Source: Crocinitomicaceae bacterium
GTDB taxonomy: Bacteria > Bacteroidota > Bacteroidia > Flavobacteriales_D > Crocinitomicaceae
Length of the DNA: 64,000 bases
Direction: 5' to 3'
Assembly (NCBI GenBank): GCA_023957475.1
Contig: JAMLHA010000002.1
Coordinates: forward strand, 158,465 to 222,464
The position numbers and the translations under genes were made by a program. This document shows, in pieces, positions 47,030 to 55,643 of this stretch (its first letter is position 1; every line of letters begins with the position of its first letter). Under the pieces are notes generated by a model. The model saw only the letters and a list, made by a program, of their open reading frames with translations, made no database searches and was not told the origin of the DNA.

Positions 47030-48032
47030 AATACTATTTATTGGCAGCTTTCTTTCCAAAAAGCGTGGTACCAAAGGTATTTCAGAGAAATTAGCCGAAG
47101 ATTTACCTCGTGAAGAGTTTGAGTTAGTGCTGGTTTCCTACAAAGAAAATCAAGTACTTCGCATGTTGGATATTATTCGAGCGGTTACATTTTATTCGTA
47201 TGACATGGTGCATATTGACGTGTTTAGTGGTGCAGGTTTTCGCATTGCTGAAATTGCTTCAAGCATTGCTAAATGGAGAAATAAAAAAATACTTTTAACT
47301 TTGCATGGAGGGCGGTTACCTGAGTTCTATCAGAAAAACTCCAAACGAGTAGTTTCCTTATTTAATAGAGCTACAAAAATTTATACACCAAGTTTGTATT
47401 TACAAGATTATTTTCGAAAAGAATTGGTGTTTTCCATTCAATATTTACCCAATAGTTTTAATACACAAACCTTTCCAGAACGCCAACAAGTCATTGAAAA
47501 TCATTCTATTTTATGGGTGCGTGCTCACAATGTCATTTACCAACCTTGGGTGGCAGTAGAAGCATTGAAAATTATTAGAGAAACATTTCCTCAGGCAAGC
47601 TTAACCATGATAGGACCTGACAAAGGGCGCTTATCCAAGGTAAAAGAAATCATTGCACAATACCAGTTGCAAGATGCTGTTCGCATATTGGGAGCTGTTC
47701 CAAATAACGAATTGAGTCCGTATTACACCTCACATCACGTCTTTTTTAATACAACAACCTTTGAAAGTTTCGGTGTGTGTGTCTTGGAAGCAGCAGCAAG
47801 CGGTATTCCTATTGTGAGTAATCAAGTAGGTGAGATTCCTTACCTTTGGAAAGATGAAAATGAAGCTTTATTAGTATCAAATAATTCACCTCAATTGTTT
47901 GCTGAACAAACCATACGGATTTTTAATGACAAGGATTTAGCCATGAAACTTTCTAACAACGCCCGCAAAAAAGCCGAACAATTTGATTGGGAGGAGGTGA
48001 AAAAAGAGTGGGAAAAAGCGTTGAAGGTTTAA
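47022..48032 (+). CDS. Glycosyltransferase family 4
   Basis: A 336-residue GT-B enzyme. N-terminal ILFIGSFLSKKRGTKGISEK, and the C-terminal FFNTTTFESFGVCVLEAAAS carries the E-x7-E-like motif. ATG 47022 overlaps the acyltransferase end by 8 bp; an in-frame ATG at 46986 lies inside that gene and is unlikely. Last gene before the ATPase/nuclease insertion. Confidence 0.88.
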   Translation: MTKILFIGSFLSKKRGTKGISEKLAEDLPREEFELVLVSYKENQVLRMLDIIRAVTFYSYDMVHIDVFSGAGFRIAEIASSIAKWRNKKILLTLHGGRLPEFYQKNSKRVVSLFNRATKIYTPSLYLQDYFRKELVFSIQYLPNSFNTQTFPERQQVIENHSILWVRAHNVIYQPWVAVEALKIIRETFPQASLTMIGPDKGRLSKVKEIIAQYQLQDAVRILGAVPNNELSPYYTSHHVFFNTTTFESFGVCVLEAAASGIPIVSNQVGEIPYLWKDENEALLVSNNSPQLFAEQTIRIFNDKDLAMKLSNNARKKAEQFDWEEVKKEWEKALKV

Positions 48033-48111
48033 ATTCAGTTTTATTTTTCTAATTAGTCAAAAATTTATTGGAGTAATAAAATAGTTGTGCGTGTAATACT
48101 AAAATCAAATG

Positions 48112-48145
48112 TTGCTTAGAAAGAGCTTTCTTTTTTGTACATTTG
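48112..48145 (+). promoter_or_regulatory. Independent promoter of the ATPase/nuclease pair with internal palindrome
   Basis: TTG at 48112-48114, then TACATTTG at 48138-48145 (spacing 23). AGAAAGAGCTTTCT (48118-48131), a 6-bp inverted repeat with a 2-nt loop, lies between the two boxes and could be an operator. This suggests the pair is expressed separately from the glycan genes. Confidence 0.5.
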
Positions 48146-48164
48146 CAAATAATTTCAATAAAAA

Positions 48165-49379
48165 ATGGCAAAACTCAAAATTAAAAATGTAGGACCAATT
48201 AAAGATACAAATGAAACTTTAGTTTTCGATGGAGTTACCGTTTTTATTGGTAATCAAGGTACTGGGAAAAGTACTGTTTCAAAATTATTTTCAACCTTGT
48301 CTTGGATTGAAAAGGCTTTGGTTAGAGGGGATTTTACGCCTAATTACCTCATGCAATACAATAGATTCAAAAAGCAACTTGCTTATCAAAACATTTCAAA
48401 TTATCTTAAAAAGAATAGTTACATCAATTATATAGGCGAGGCGTATCAAATAATTTACAATGAGGAAAAATTAGAAATTATTACCATTCAAAACGATGAA
48501 ACGTATTATTTTCCTAAAATAATGTATGTTCCAGCAGAAAGAAATTTTGTTAGTACTGTTGATCGCCCCGATTTAATCAAAAGACTTCCATTACCATTAT
48601 ACACATTTTTAGAGGAATATGAATTCGCAAAAACTAATTTAAGTGAATTGGTTAAACTTCCTATCGGAAACTTAACATTTGAGTATCGAAAACAAAATAA
48701 AAAATCTTGGTTGGTTGGAAATGATTATAAGATAGAATTATTAGAAGCATCTAGTGGATACCAGTCATTAGTGCCTTTATACTTAGTTACCGAGAGTTTA
48801 AGTAAGATTATTTCAAATATCCCAAGTGATTCTCATAACGAAAGAAGTGTTTCAGATGAAAATAAAATAAAGAAAGAAATTGATAGAATACTTTCAAATA
48901 AATCTTTGTCAGATGATATAAAGAACTTATTGTTAGAAAGACTATCTAAGAGTTATAGTTATACATCTTTTGTTAATGTTGTTGAAGAACCGGAGCAAAA
49001 CTTGTTTCCAACATCTCAAAAAGAAATTCTATTTTCTTTATTAGCCAATAAAAATAAAAATAAAAAGAACAAATTAATTTTAACAACTCACAGTCCTTAT
49101 ATTATCAATTATCTTACATTAGCTGTTAAGGCATTTATGATAGATTATAAAACAAAGAATGATTTATCCATTAAGGAAAAATTAGATAAAATAGTAAAAA
49201 AAGAGGCTTTTATTGAACCTAAAACATTGAATATTTATCAAATAGAAGATAACGGCACGGTCACGAAATTAGACAGATACAAAGAGCTCCCATCTGATGA
49301 GAATTATCTAAATGATTTGTTAGGAAGTTTTAATGATGATTTTGTAAAACTTTTAGAAATAGAACAAAAATGGCAATAG
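48165..49379 (+). CDS. OLD/ABC-like AAA family ATPase, putative defence component
   Basis: A 404-residue SMC/ABC-type ATPase. Walker A is GNQGTGKST (29-37), the signature-like motif is LEASSGYQSLVPL, Walker B is VVEEPEQNLFP and the H-loop is LILTTHSPYIINYL. No TOPRIM domain follows, unlike classical OLD proteins. Its last codons overlap the nuclease-like gene by 10 bp, so the two are coupled. Such ATPase-effector pairs are common among antiphage systems (for example Septu, Gabija, PARIS); the role here is inferred. It lies inside the glycan locus, with its own promoter. Confidence 0.82.
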   Translation: MAKLKIKNVGPIKDTNETLVFDGVTVFIGNQGTGKSTVSKLFSTLSWIEKALVRGDFTPNYLMQYNRFKKQLAYQNISNYLKKNSYINYIGEAYQIIYNEEKLEIITIQNDETYYFPKIMYVPAERNFVSTVDRPDLIKRLPLPLYTFLEEYEFAKTNLSELVKLPIGNLTFEYRKQNKKSWLVGNDYKIELLEASSGYQSLVPLYLVTESLSKIISNIPSDSHNERSVSDENKIKKEIDRILSNKSLSDDIKNLLLERLSKSYSYTSFVNVVEEPEQNLFPTSQKEILFSLLANKNKNKKNKLILTTHSPYIINYLTLAVKAFMIDYKTKNDLSIKEKLDKIVKKEAFIEPKTLNIYQIEDNGTVTKLDRYKELPSDENYLNDLLGSFNDDFVKLLEIEQKWQ

Positions 49380-49870
49380 ATTTTTTTCAACAAAACTGCA
49401 AATACACTTCAAAAGCATCAGAATTTGGATTATGTGATGACCCGTCTCCAGCTCAAAATCCAGCATATATAGATGAAGTTGATAATTCTAAATGGTTAGG
49501 AATTGTAGAGAATGACAATAATAAGTCCGTTGACTTTATAGCTATAGATGCTTGTATAGAAATTAAAAAGCCTGATGGGAAAGACGAAAGCCGTTGTGAC
49601 GGATTACTTTCTTATGAAAATAACTTGATCTTTGTCGAATTAAAAAACAGAGAAGGCGGTCAATGGGTAAAAAAAGGAAGAGAGCAACTTACAATAACAT
49701 TTAATCATTTCAAAAACAACTATGACATTCACGCTTTTGATAATGTTTATGCAAATATCTGTAATAGTTTAAGACCAATCTCTCACTCAGGGCATGCCTC
49801 TAACATTGAACAATTCAAAGATGACACTGGTCTAATTTTGAAAACCGACAGAATAATCAAAATCCCATAA
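49370..49870 (+). CDS. Putative PD-(D/E)XK nuclease partner of the ATPase
   Basis: A 166-residue protein I cannot assign to a named family. It shows the restriction-endonuclease-fold core: Asp77 in SRCDGLL, then Glu90-Leu-Lys92 in LIFVELKNR, and Gln106 in KKGREQLT, spaced as in D-x12-E-x-K nucleases. Other Cys residues (10, 22, 62, 76) are scattered. It overlaps the ATPase gene and has no other neighbour in the same unit, so I infer it is the effector or substrate-handling subunit of a two-gene system. Confidence 0.65.
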   Translation: MAIDFFQQNCKYTSKASEFGLCDDPSPAQNPAYIDEVDNSKWLGIVENDNNKSVDFIAIDACIEIKKPDGKDESRCDGLLSYENNLIFVELKNREGGQWVKKGREQLTITFNHFKNNYDIHAFDNVYANICNSLRPISHSGHASNIEQFKDDTGLILKTDRIIKIP

Positions 49871-50006
49871 ACTAAAGTCTATCGCTTAACAATTATAAAA
49901 ACGAAAGACTGGCGTACCTAGATAAGGGTATTTATATGTTTCAATATGATGAGACCTATCTTTGATTGTGAAGTGGTGAAAATGAATAGATTTAAATTTT
50001 ACAAAA

Positions 50007-51341
50007 ATGAATTGGATATTTAAATTAAGTTTTGTTCTTCAAGGCTTCCCCATAGCTAAAGCGATTGAAGAATTTAATCAGCTATTAACGCTAAGTGACG
50101 AGCAAAAATTAGCAGTTCAACAGAAGAAAGCGTGGTCTATTTTTGAACATCATAAAAAAAACAACAGTCACTATAATAATTTTATTGGAGATTCATCTGT
50201 TTCCAATTGGAATGACATTCCTATTTTAAAAAAATCAGACATTCAAGTGCCTCTTGAACAACGATTAACAAGTCCTTTTACAAAAAAAGAAGTTTTTTTG
50301 AATAATACTTCTGGTTCTTCAGGAACTCCTTTTTATTTTGCAAAAGACAAGTATTGCCATGCGATGGCTTGGGCTTCTTCTATTTATCGGTTCGGGCAGC
50401 ATGGAGTAGTTTTTGGTAAAAGCAAGCAAGCACGATTTTATGGTATTCCAGCATGTGGTAAAAAATACTATAAAGAAAAGTTAAAAGATTTTCTTTCTGG
50501 GAGGGTACGCATTCCTGTGTTTGATTTGTCTGAGAAAAAACTTTTTGAAACACAAGAGTTATTTGCCAATACAAAGTTTCAAAATGTTAATGGTTACACC
50601 AGTAGTTTGGTTTTATTTGCAAAACATTTAATTAAACAAGGAGTTACAGCAAAGCAAATTTGTCCAACATTAGAAGTCGTTTTTCCAACCTCCGAAGTGT
50701 GTGATGATTTGGATAGAGCAACCCTCGAAAAAGGATTTGGTGTAAAAGTAGTGAATGAATATGGTGCATCAGAATTAGATTTAATCGCTTTTGAAGATGT
50801 TGATGGTGATTGGATGGTTAATAACGAAACACTTTTAGTTGAAATAGTTGATGAAAATGGCAAAGAAGTTCCAAATGGAATAGAGGGAAAAGTAGTCGTA
50901 ACATCTTTATATAACAAAGCCATGCCTTTTGTACGGTATGAATTAGGAGATATGGCAATCAAGTCTTCTCGAAAGAAAGGAGCTTATACCATTTTAGAAA
51001 AAGTAACAGGGCGAACCAATGATTTTGTTTATTTACCAAGTGGAAAAGTTGCCGCAGGGCTTACTTTCTATTACATCTCTAAAGCCTTAATGGATCAAGG
51101 AGATGACATGAAAGAATTTATCATTAAACAAATTAAAATAGATGAATTTTTATTTGAATATGTCAGTGATCAAGAATTGTCACCCGAACAAAAAATGAAT
51201 GTCCAAAAAGCCTTAGAAACCTACTTAGAACCTGGATTAACAGCACTTTTTGAACGAAAAGAAACAATAGAACGCACCAAAGCAGGTAAATTAAAACATT
51301 TTCATTCGATGCTACAAGTAGGCACTGGTACAGCTCAGTAA
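50007..51341 (+). CDS. CapK/PaaK-like adenylate-forming enzyme
   Basis: A 444-residue member of the phenylacetate-CoA ligase-like CapK group found in capsule loci. The ATP-binding loop is NNTSGSSGTPF (99-109), and VNEYGASELDLIAF and MPFVRYELGDMA are the adenylation core motifs. The conserved Lys near the end is in ERTKAGKLKHFH. The acid it activates and the acceptor are unknown; amino-acid or acyl decoration of the glycan is a possibility. Its last 80 bp recur at 54074-54156. Confidence 0.85.
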   Translation: MNWIFKLSFVLQGFPIAKAIEEFNQLLTLSDEQKLAVQQKKAWSIFEHHKKNNSHYNNFIGDSSVSNWNDIPILKKSDIQVPLEQRLTSPFTKKEVFLNNTSGSSGTPFYFAKDKYCHAMAWASSIYRFGQHGVVFGKSKQARFYGIPACGKKYYKEKLKDFLSGRVRIPVFDLSEKKLFETQELFANTKFQNVNGYTSSLVLFAKHLIKQGVTAKQICPTLEVVFPTSEVCDDLDRATLEKGFGVKVVNEYGASELDLIAFEDVDGDWMVNNETLLVEIVDENGKEVPNGIEGKVVVTSLYNKAMPFVRYELGDMAIKSSRKKGAYTILEKVTGRTNDFVYLPSGKVAAGLTFYYISKALMDQGDDMKEFIIKQIKIDEFLFEYVSDQELSPEQKMNVQKALETYLEPGLTALFERKETIERTKAGKLKHFHSMLQVGTGTAQ

Positions 51342-51367
51342 AAAAATAACTCACAAAAAAATAAATT

Positions 51368-51390
51368 ATGTTTTAAAAACATTATATTTG
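51368..51390 (+). promoter_or_regulatory. Palindrome and -7 box before the DUF234-type ATPase
   Basis: ATGTTTTAAAAACAT (51368-51382) is a 7-bp inverted repeat about one A, directly followed by TATATTTG (51383-51390). The position suits a repressor site. Confidence 0.45.
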
Positions 51391-51409
51391 TAAAGCATAA
51401 TAATTTAAT

Positions 51410-52795
51410 ATGAAGTTTGTTAATAGAATTTTAGAGCAACAGCAATTAAAAAAAGTCTTTTCAAACAAGATTTCTGCTTTAATTATTGTATATGGTAGAA
51501 GACGTAGTGGGAAATCACGTCTTATTCGAGAAGTGTTGCAACCTACTGATATTTACTTTATGGCAGATCAGTCGGAAGCGGTGCAACAACGAAATTTATT
51601 TGCCAAACACCTTGCAAAGTATATTGTTGGTTTTGACAAAGTAATTTATCCAGATTGGGAATCTTTGTTGGAAAATTTAAACCTTCGATTAAAAGAAAAA
51701 ATAAGTGTTTGCATTGATGAGTTTCCTTATTTGGTGAAAAACGCACCAGAGTTGCCTTCTGTTATTCAAAAAATAATGGAAGAAAAAAATAAACTAAATT
51801 ATCACCTCATTTTATGTGGTTCATCACAACAAATGATGGAAGGCTTGGTTATGGATGCAACCGCACCACTTTACGGCAGAGCAGATGAAATATTGAAGAT
51901 TAAACCTATAAATGTTGCGTACTTGCAAGAAGTTTTACAAACTTCGGCAATAAAAACAATTGAAGAATACAGCGTTTGGGGAGGTATTCCAAGGTATTGG
52001 GAGTTGCGTTTGGCTGAAAATAACCTAAACGATGCACTTAAACGATATTTGTTCAACAGCCAGGGTGTTTTATACGATGAACCCTTACGTTTATTCTTGG
52101 ATGATATGCGAGATACAGTGCAGTCTTTTACTATTTTGTCACTGATTGCTTCAGGTTGTCATCGTCTTTCAGAAATAGCTGCTCGCTTAGAAAAACCAGC
52201 AACACATCTCTCGGGTCCATTAGATAAATTGTTGCGTTTGGGCTATATTGAGCGTGAAATGCCGTATGGAGAATCGACTAAAAATAGTAAAAAGAGTTTG
52301 TATAAAATCGCAGATCCTTTGTTGGATTTTTATTTCACTTTTGTTGTGCCAAATAGGTCATTTATCGAAATCAATCAATCAGAAGTGGTTGCTCAAATTA
52401 TACAGCCTCAGTTTAATCAATATGTAGCAGCACACTGGGAACGATTATGCCGTCAAGCAGTACCGTTTATAGAAATCAATTCACAGCGTTTCAAACCTGC
52501 AAGTCGTTGGTGGGGAACTCCTGCGCCGAATACAGAAATAGAATTAGATGTTGTTGCTGAATCGATTGATGGTTGCACGCTATTAGTCGGCGAATGCAAA
52601 TGGAGTGATAAAAAAGTAGATATACATAAATTAACAGAGCAATTAATAGAAAAAGCCAAGTTACTCCCTCTTTCAAAAGGGAAAAAAGTACTTCCAGTAT
52701 TGTTTCTGAAACATGCTGTTGGAACTAATAATGTGATTGTTTTTACAGCTCAAGAAGTCATTGATAGTTTTTTACTGATTCACAAATCATCCTAA
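51410..52795 (+). CDS. P-loop ATPase with winged helix and DUF234-like nuclease-fold domain
   Basis: A 461-residue protein of the ATPase_2/DUF234 type. Walker A is YGRRRSGKSRL (28-38), Walker B is SVCIDEFPYLV, then a winged helix (HRLSEIAARLEKPATHLSG) and a C-terminal restriction-fold core EIELDVV…LLVGECKW (Asp, then Glu-x-Lys). These proteins are widespread, often solitary, in Bacteroidota and archaea and have no settled function. It interrupts the glycan locus after capK. Confidence 0.82.
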   Translation: MKFVNRILEQQQLKKVFSNKISALIIVYGRRRSGKSRLIREVLQPTDIYFMADQSEAVQQRNLFAKHLAKYIVGFDKVIYPDWESLLENLNLRLKEKISVCIDEFPYLVKNAPELPSVIQKIMEEKNKLNYHLILCGSSQQMMEGLVMDATAPLYGRADEILKIKPINVAYLQEVLQTSAIKTIEEYSVWGGIPRYWELRLAENNLNDALKRYLFNSQGVLYDEPLRLFLDDMRDTVQSFTILSLIASGCHRLSEIAARLEKPATHLSGPLDKLLRLGYIEREMPYGESTKNSKKSLYKIADPLLDFYFTFVVPNRSFIEINQSEVVAQIIQPQFNQYVAAHWERLCRQAVPFIEINSQRFKPASRWWGTPAPNTEIELDVVAESIDGCTLLVGECKWSDKKVDIHKLTEQLIEKAKLLPLSKGKKVLPVLFLKHAVGTNNVIVFTAQEVIDSFLLIHKSS

Positions 52796-52917
52796 GTTGA
52801 GTTATTTTAGTTAAATTTAGATTGATAACTACATGACAAAAAATATAAACAATTGATTATCAATAAATTAATTGCTAAAATATTTGCATAAAACCTTGAA
52901 AATCAGCATCTTAGTAA
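52796..52917. other. AT-rich spacer
   Basis: No gene or hairpin is evident. It leads into the transposase fragment. Confidence 0.4.
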
Positions 52918-53127
52918 ATGATTCTAAGTTATTCAAAAAGTCCGATTTCCAAGGCTGGAAGCGAAGATACGAAATTATTTAATGTGTTGAATGAGCATTT
53001 TGGTTCTCATTTCAATAAAGCTCGAATAAAGTTGATTTCAATGTTTATTTTGGCTTTAGTTAAAGTTCGAACAGTTAATTTTAATCGACTAGCCACATCA
53101 TTTGATTCTAGCTCAAAAAGCAACTAA
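52918..53127 (+). pseudogene. N-terminal remnant of an IS4-family transposase
   Basis: Sixty-nine codons. FNVLNEHFGSHFNKARIKLI and ALVKVRTVNFNRLATSFDS match the start of IS4-family transposases of Bacteroidota; the rest of the protein, including the DDE residues, is missing. The fragment ends in stop-rich sequence leading to the repeats at 53137. It marks an old insertion sequence in the locus. Confidence 0.75.
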
Positions 53128-53136
53128 AAAAAATAT

Positions 53137-53235
53137 ACCCCTTATTCTGTTACATAATATTAAGTAAAACACCCTTTATTTTGTTACATAAAATCAAGTA
53201 AAAACACCCCTTATTTTGTTACGTGAAATTAAGTT
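53137..53235. repeat. Three tandem iteron-like repeats of 34-35 nt
   Basis: Copies begin at 53137, 53171 and 53206. The shared core is ACCCCTTATTTTGTTACATA followed by AAATNAAGTA, with internal dyad ATTTT…AAAAT. The last copy is shortened. They lie between the IS4 remnant and the Schlafen-like gene. Confidence 0.8.
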
Positions 53236-53301
53236 CCCCCTTTTTCTTCTTTATCAGGAATAATATTTTAAATTTGTTAAACAGTTAAACACGCTATAAA
53301 A

Positions 53302-53859
53302 ATGACCCAAGAGCAAATCACACAGCTAATAACGTCTGGAGAAAGTGACCGTATCGAGCTAATGAATGCAGGAGGATTATACGGCAATGCTCGACCAGAA
53401 AATTTTCCGAATGTCAATGATTATCGAAATCCCGTAATTGCCGAAACAATGAAAGTTTTGGGCTATGTCAATCGATTCAGTCCTGGTGTTTCAAGGGTTA
53501 ATGAAGAATTGCAAGATAACGGCAACGGGAAAGCTATTTTTAATTTTGATTTAATGACAGTTTTTGAAGTAACAATTAAGTCATCAAAAGAATATTTAAA
53601 GATTACTAACCAAGTCACCCCGCAAGTTGATGATTTAATTAAACGTATAAAATTGGGGAAAAGCTATAGTAGGGATGAGTTGCAAGATATGTTGGAATTG
53701 AAAGACAGAGAGAATTTTCGACTAAACTATCTGAAACCTGCATTAGAACAAGAGTTGATAGAAATGACAATCCCAGATAAACCGAATAGTCGCTTACAAC
53801 GTTACCGATTGACGAAAGAAGGTATTAGAAGGAAAAGTGAAAAGGAAACAAGTAAATAG
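53302..53859 (+). pseudogene. Schlafen (AlbA_2)-type ATP-binding protein with internal deletion
   Basis: The first 20 residues (EQITQLITSGESDRIEL) match the start of Schlafen AlbA_2 proteins. The next segment, NAGGLYGNARPENFPN and RNPVIAETMKVLGYVNRFSPG, is the RecG-like ATPase C-domain that normally lies some 300 residues further on, followed by a winged helix (KSYSRDELQDMLEL). The AlbA DNA-binding core is gone but the frame is kept, giving 185 residues. A TAAATTTG box at 53269-53276 could still drive it. Loss of function is likely. Confidence 0.75.
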
Positions 53860-53895
53860 CGAATCGATGCCAAGAAAAAAACGAAATAAAATAAA

Positions 53896-54072
53896 ATGAA
53901 ACTCCTTTTTCTCTCCGATAATTTTCCGCCTGAAGTTAACGCACCTGCAAATCGCACGTATGAACATTGCAAAGAATGGGTTAAACAAGGCGTAGAAGTT
54001 ACGGTCATCATTTGTTCGCCGAATTTTCCCAAAGGAAAAGTGTTTGATGGTTACAAAAATCAATTGCACTAA
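53896..54072 (+). pseudogene. N-terminal fragment of a GT4 glycosyltransferase
   Basis: Fifty-eight codons, MKLLFLSDNFPPEVNAPANR to FPKGKVFDGYKNQLH, match the start of WbuB-like GT4 enzymes and then stop. The donor-binding half is missing. The next bases belong to a capK tail, so a deletion joined two genes here. Confidence 0.8.
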
Positions 54073-54073
54073 A

Positions 54074-54156
54074 AAGATGTTATCGAACGCACCAAAGCAG
54101 GGAAATTAAAACATTTTCATTCGATGCTACAAACAGCAACTGATATAACTCAGTAG
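54074..54156 (+). pseudogene. 3'-terminal fragment of a capK-like gene
   Basis: About 80 bp nearly identical to the last 80 bp of the capK gene at 50007-51341 (IERTKAGKLKHFHSMLQ, then a stop). It shows that the region once held a second capK or that the tail was copied. Confidence 0.85.
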
Positions 54157-54201
54157 TGTTTGCTAGAAAACTTCCATATATTGGTGTTAAGAATTTTTTA
54201 G

Positions 54202-54291
54202 TTCACGCAAAAGTGTTATCTTTACAAACGTAAAAATAATGTTATAATTAACGTAAAAGTGATATTATAATTCACGTAAAAGTGATGTTCC
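54202..54291. repeat. Four tandem 23-25-nt repeats before the truncated DUF4143 ATPase
   Basis: The core is CACGTAAAAGTGAT followed by RTTATAATT, with dyad CAC…GTG. Copies lie at about 54202, 54226, 54249 and 54273, the last ending at the ATG. A TATCTTTA -7-like box (54217-54224) lies in the first copy. Confidence 0.7.
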
Positions 54292-54292
54292 T

Positions 54293-55279
54293 ATGGCGGA
54301 TTATTTATATAGAATAGCAGAGAGTGAGATCAATGAAACTCTTTTAGCAATGGGTGCTGTGCTTATTCAGGGAGCACGTGCGGTAGGAAAATCAACTATT
54401 GCAAAGCATTTGGCTAAAAGTGATATTTCGCTTGATGCTTCTGTGTCATTAATAGAGCTTGCGAAGATTAGTCCCGAAATAATTTTAGACGGTCAAACAC
54501 CCCGTTTTATTGATGAATGGCAATTAGCACCGTCGATATGGAATGCTGTGCGTCACGAGATTGATAGTCGGCAAGCAGTTGCCCAATTTATTTTGGCAGG
54601 TTCAGCAACACCCGCAGATGATTTTACACGGCACACCGGAGCCGGACGAATCGGGCGTGTTACATTACTGCCTATGACTTTGTTTGAAAGTGGTAGTTCA
54701 ACCAAGCAAGTTGATTTCAGGAAATTATTTGAAGGTGATTTTTCAACAGTGGCTGGTTTTGGAGGATTGACCGTTGAGCAATATATACAAAAAATAATTG
54801 TTGGTGGTTTTCCTAATCTCATCAATAAAACCGAAAAACAAGCACGAATTTATTTGTCAAATTATTTAGATGATATCTCACGTGTAAATCTGGGCACAGA
54901 CATTATAAAAACAGATCCTGCTAGGATGAGAGCTTTGTTGCGAGCTATTTCACGCAATATAGCAACCGAAATTTCGGTAACAAAGCTCGCAACTGAAGCA
55001 GAACTTGATACGGAAAATCTTTCGCCACAAACGGCAAGAAAATATATTGACCAGCTTTCGCAAATATTTGTATTGCAAGAATTACCTGCGTGGGCAATTC
55101 ACATTCGTTCCAATGTGAGGCAACGGGTTAGTCCTAAATGGTTTTTTTGCGACCCGTCATTAGCGACTGCTGCACTATCGCTTTCATCCGATAAATTACT
55201 GAAAGACCTCAAAACACTTGGTTTTTTATTTGAAGCACTTGCCATTCGTTCGTTATTACACAGGAGATTTAGCAGTTAA
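54293..55279 (+). pseudogene. DUF4143-type P-loop ATPase truncated at the C-terminus
   Basis: A 328-residue remainder of a protein that normally exceeds 400. Walker A is GARAVGKST (27-35), Walker B is RFIDEWQLAP, and the winged helix and DUF4143 start (SVTKLATEAELDTENLSPQT, PKWFFCDPSLA) are intact to GFLFEALAIRSL. The last six residues (HRRFSS) are read out of frame from a PaaK-like tail, and the usual restriction-fold end is lost. The junction is near 55250. Confidence 0.8.
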
Positions 55280-55643
55280 ACTTCCAAAAGATCGCTATCC
55301 TCAAGATCGGGAATTGAACTTTCCTTTACTTGAACGTGTGATTGGTAGAGACACCGACATTGTCAAAACCAAAAATGGCGGACAAATGATTGTACATTTT
55401 TTTACAGCCATTTTTCAATTAGAACCGAGTTTTCAGCAATTTAAAATCATCCAACGAAACTTAGATGGAATTGAAGTAGAATTTATTCCAAGTAGTAACT
55501 TTGATGTAGCAGCTAAAACACGTATTGAAAAACGTATTACGGAAGAGTTAAAAGAAAACATTTCCATTCAATGGAAAGAAGTTCAAATCATCCCACCAAC
55601 AAAATCGGGGAAACCTCAAATCATTGAAAGTTTGATCAAATGA
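55245..55643 (+). pseudogene. C-terminal fragment of a PaaK/CapK-like adenylate-forming enzyme
   Basis: Open from LPFVRYYTGDLAVKL to the end QIIESLIK; VIGRDTDIVKTKNG and PTKSGKPQI are family motifs, including the catalytic Lys near the end. The N-terminal ATP-loop half is missing. Its sequence differs clearly from the capK at 50007, so it is a third related gene. The stop overlaps the start of the GT2 as ATGATGA. Confidence 0.78.

Noticed and set aside
48165..49870. Calling the pair a named defence system such as Septu, Gabija or PARIS
   Set aside because: The partner lacks visible HNH, UvrD or TOPRIM features; only the ATPase type is shared.
54553..54825. Minus-strand open frame of 90 codons inside the DUF4143 ATPase
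   Set aside because: Shadow of the coding strand; the plus frame has clear Walker motifs.
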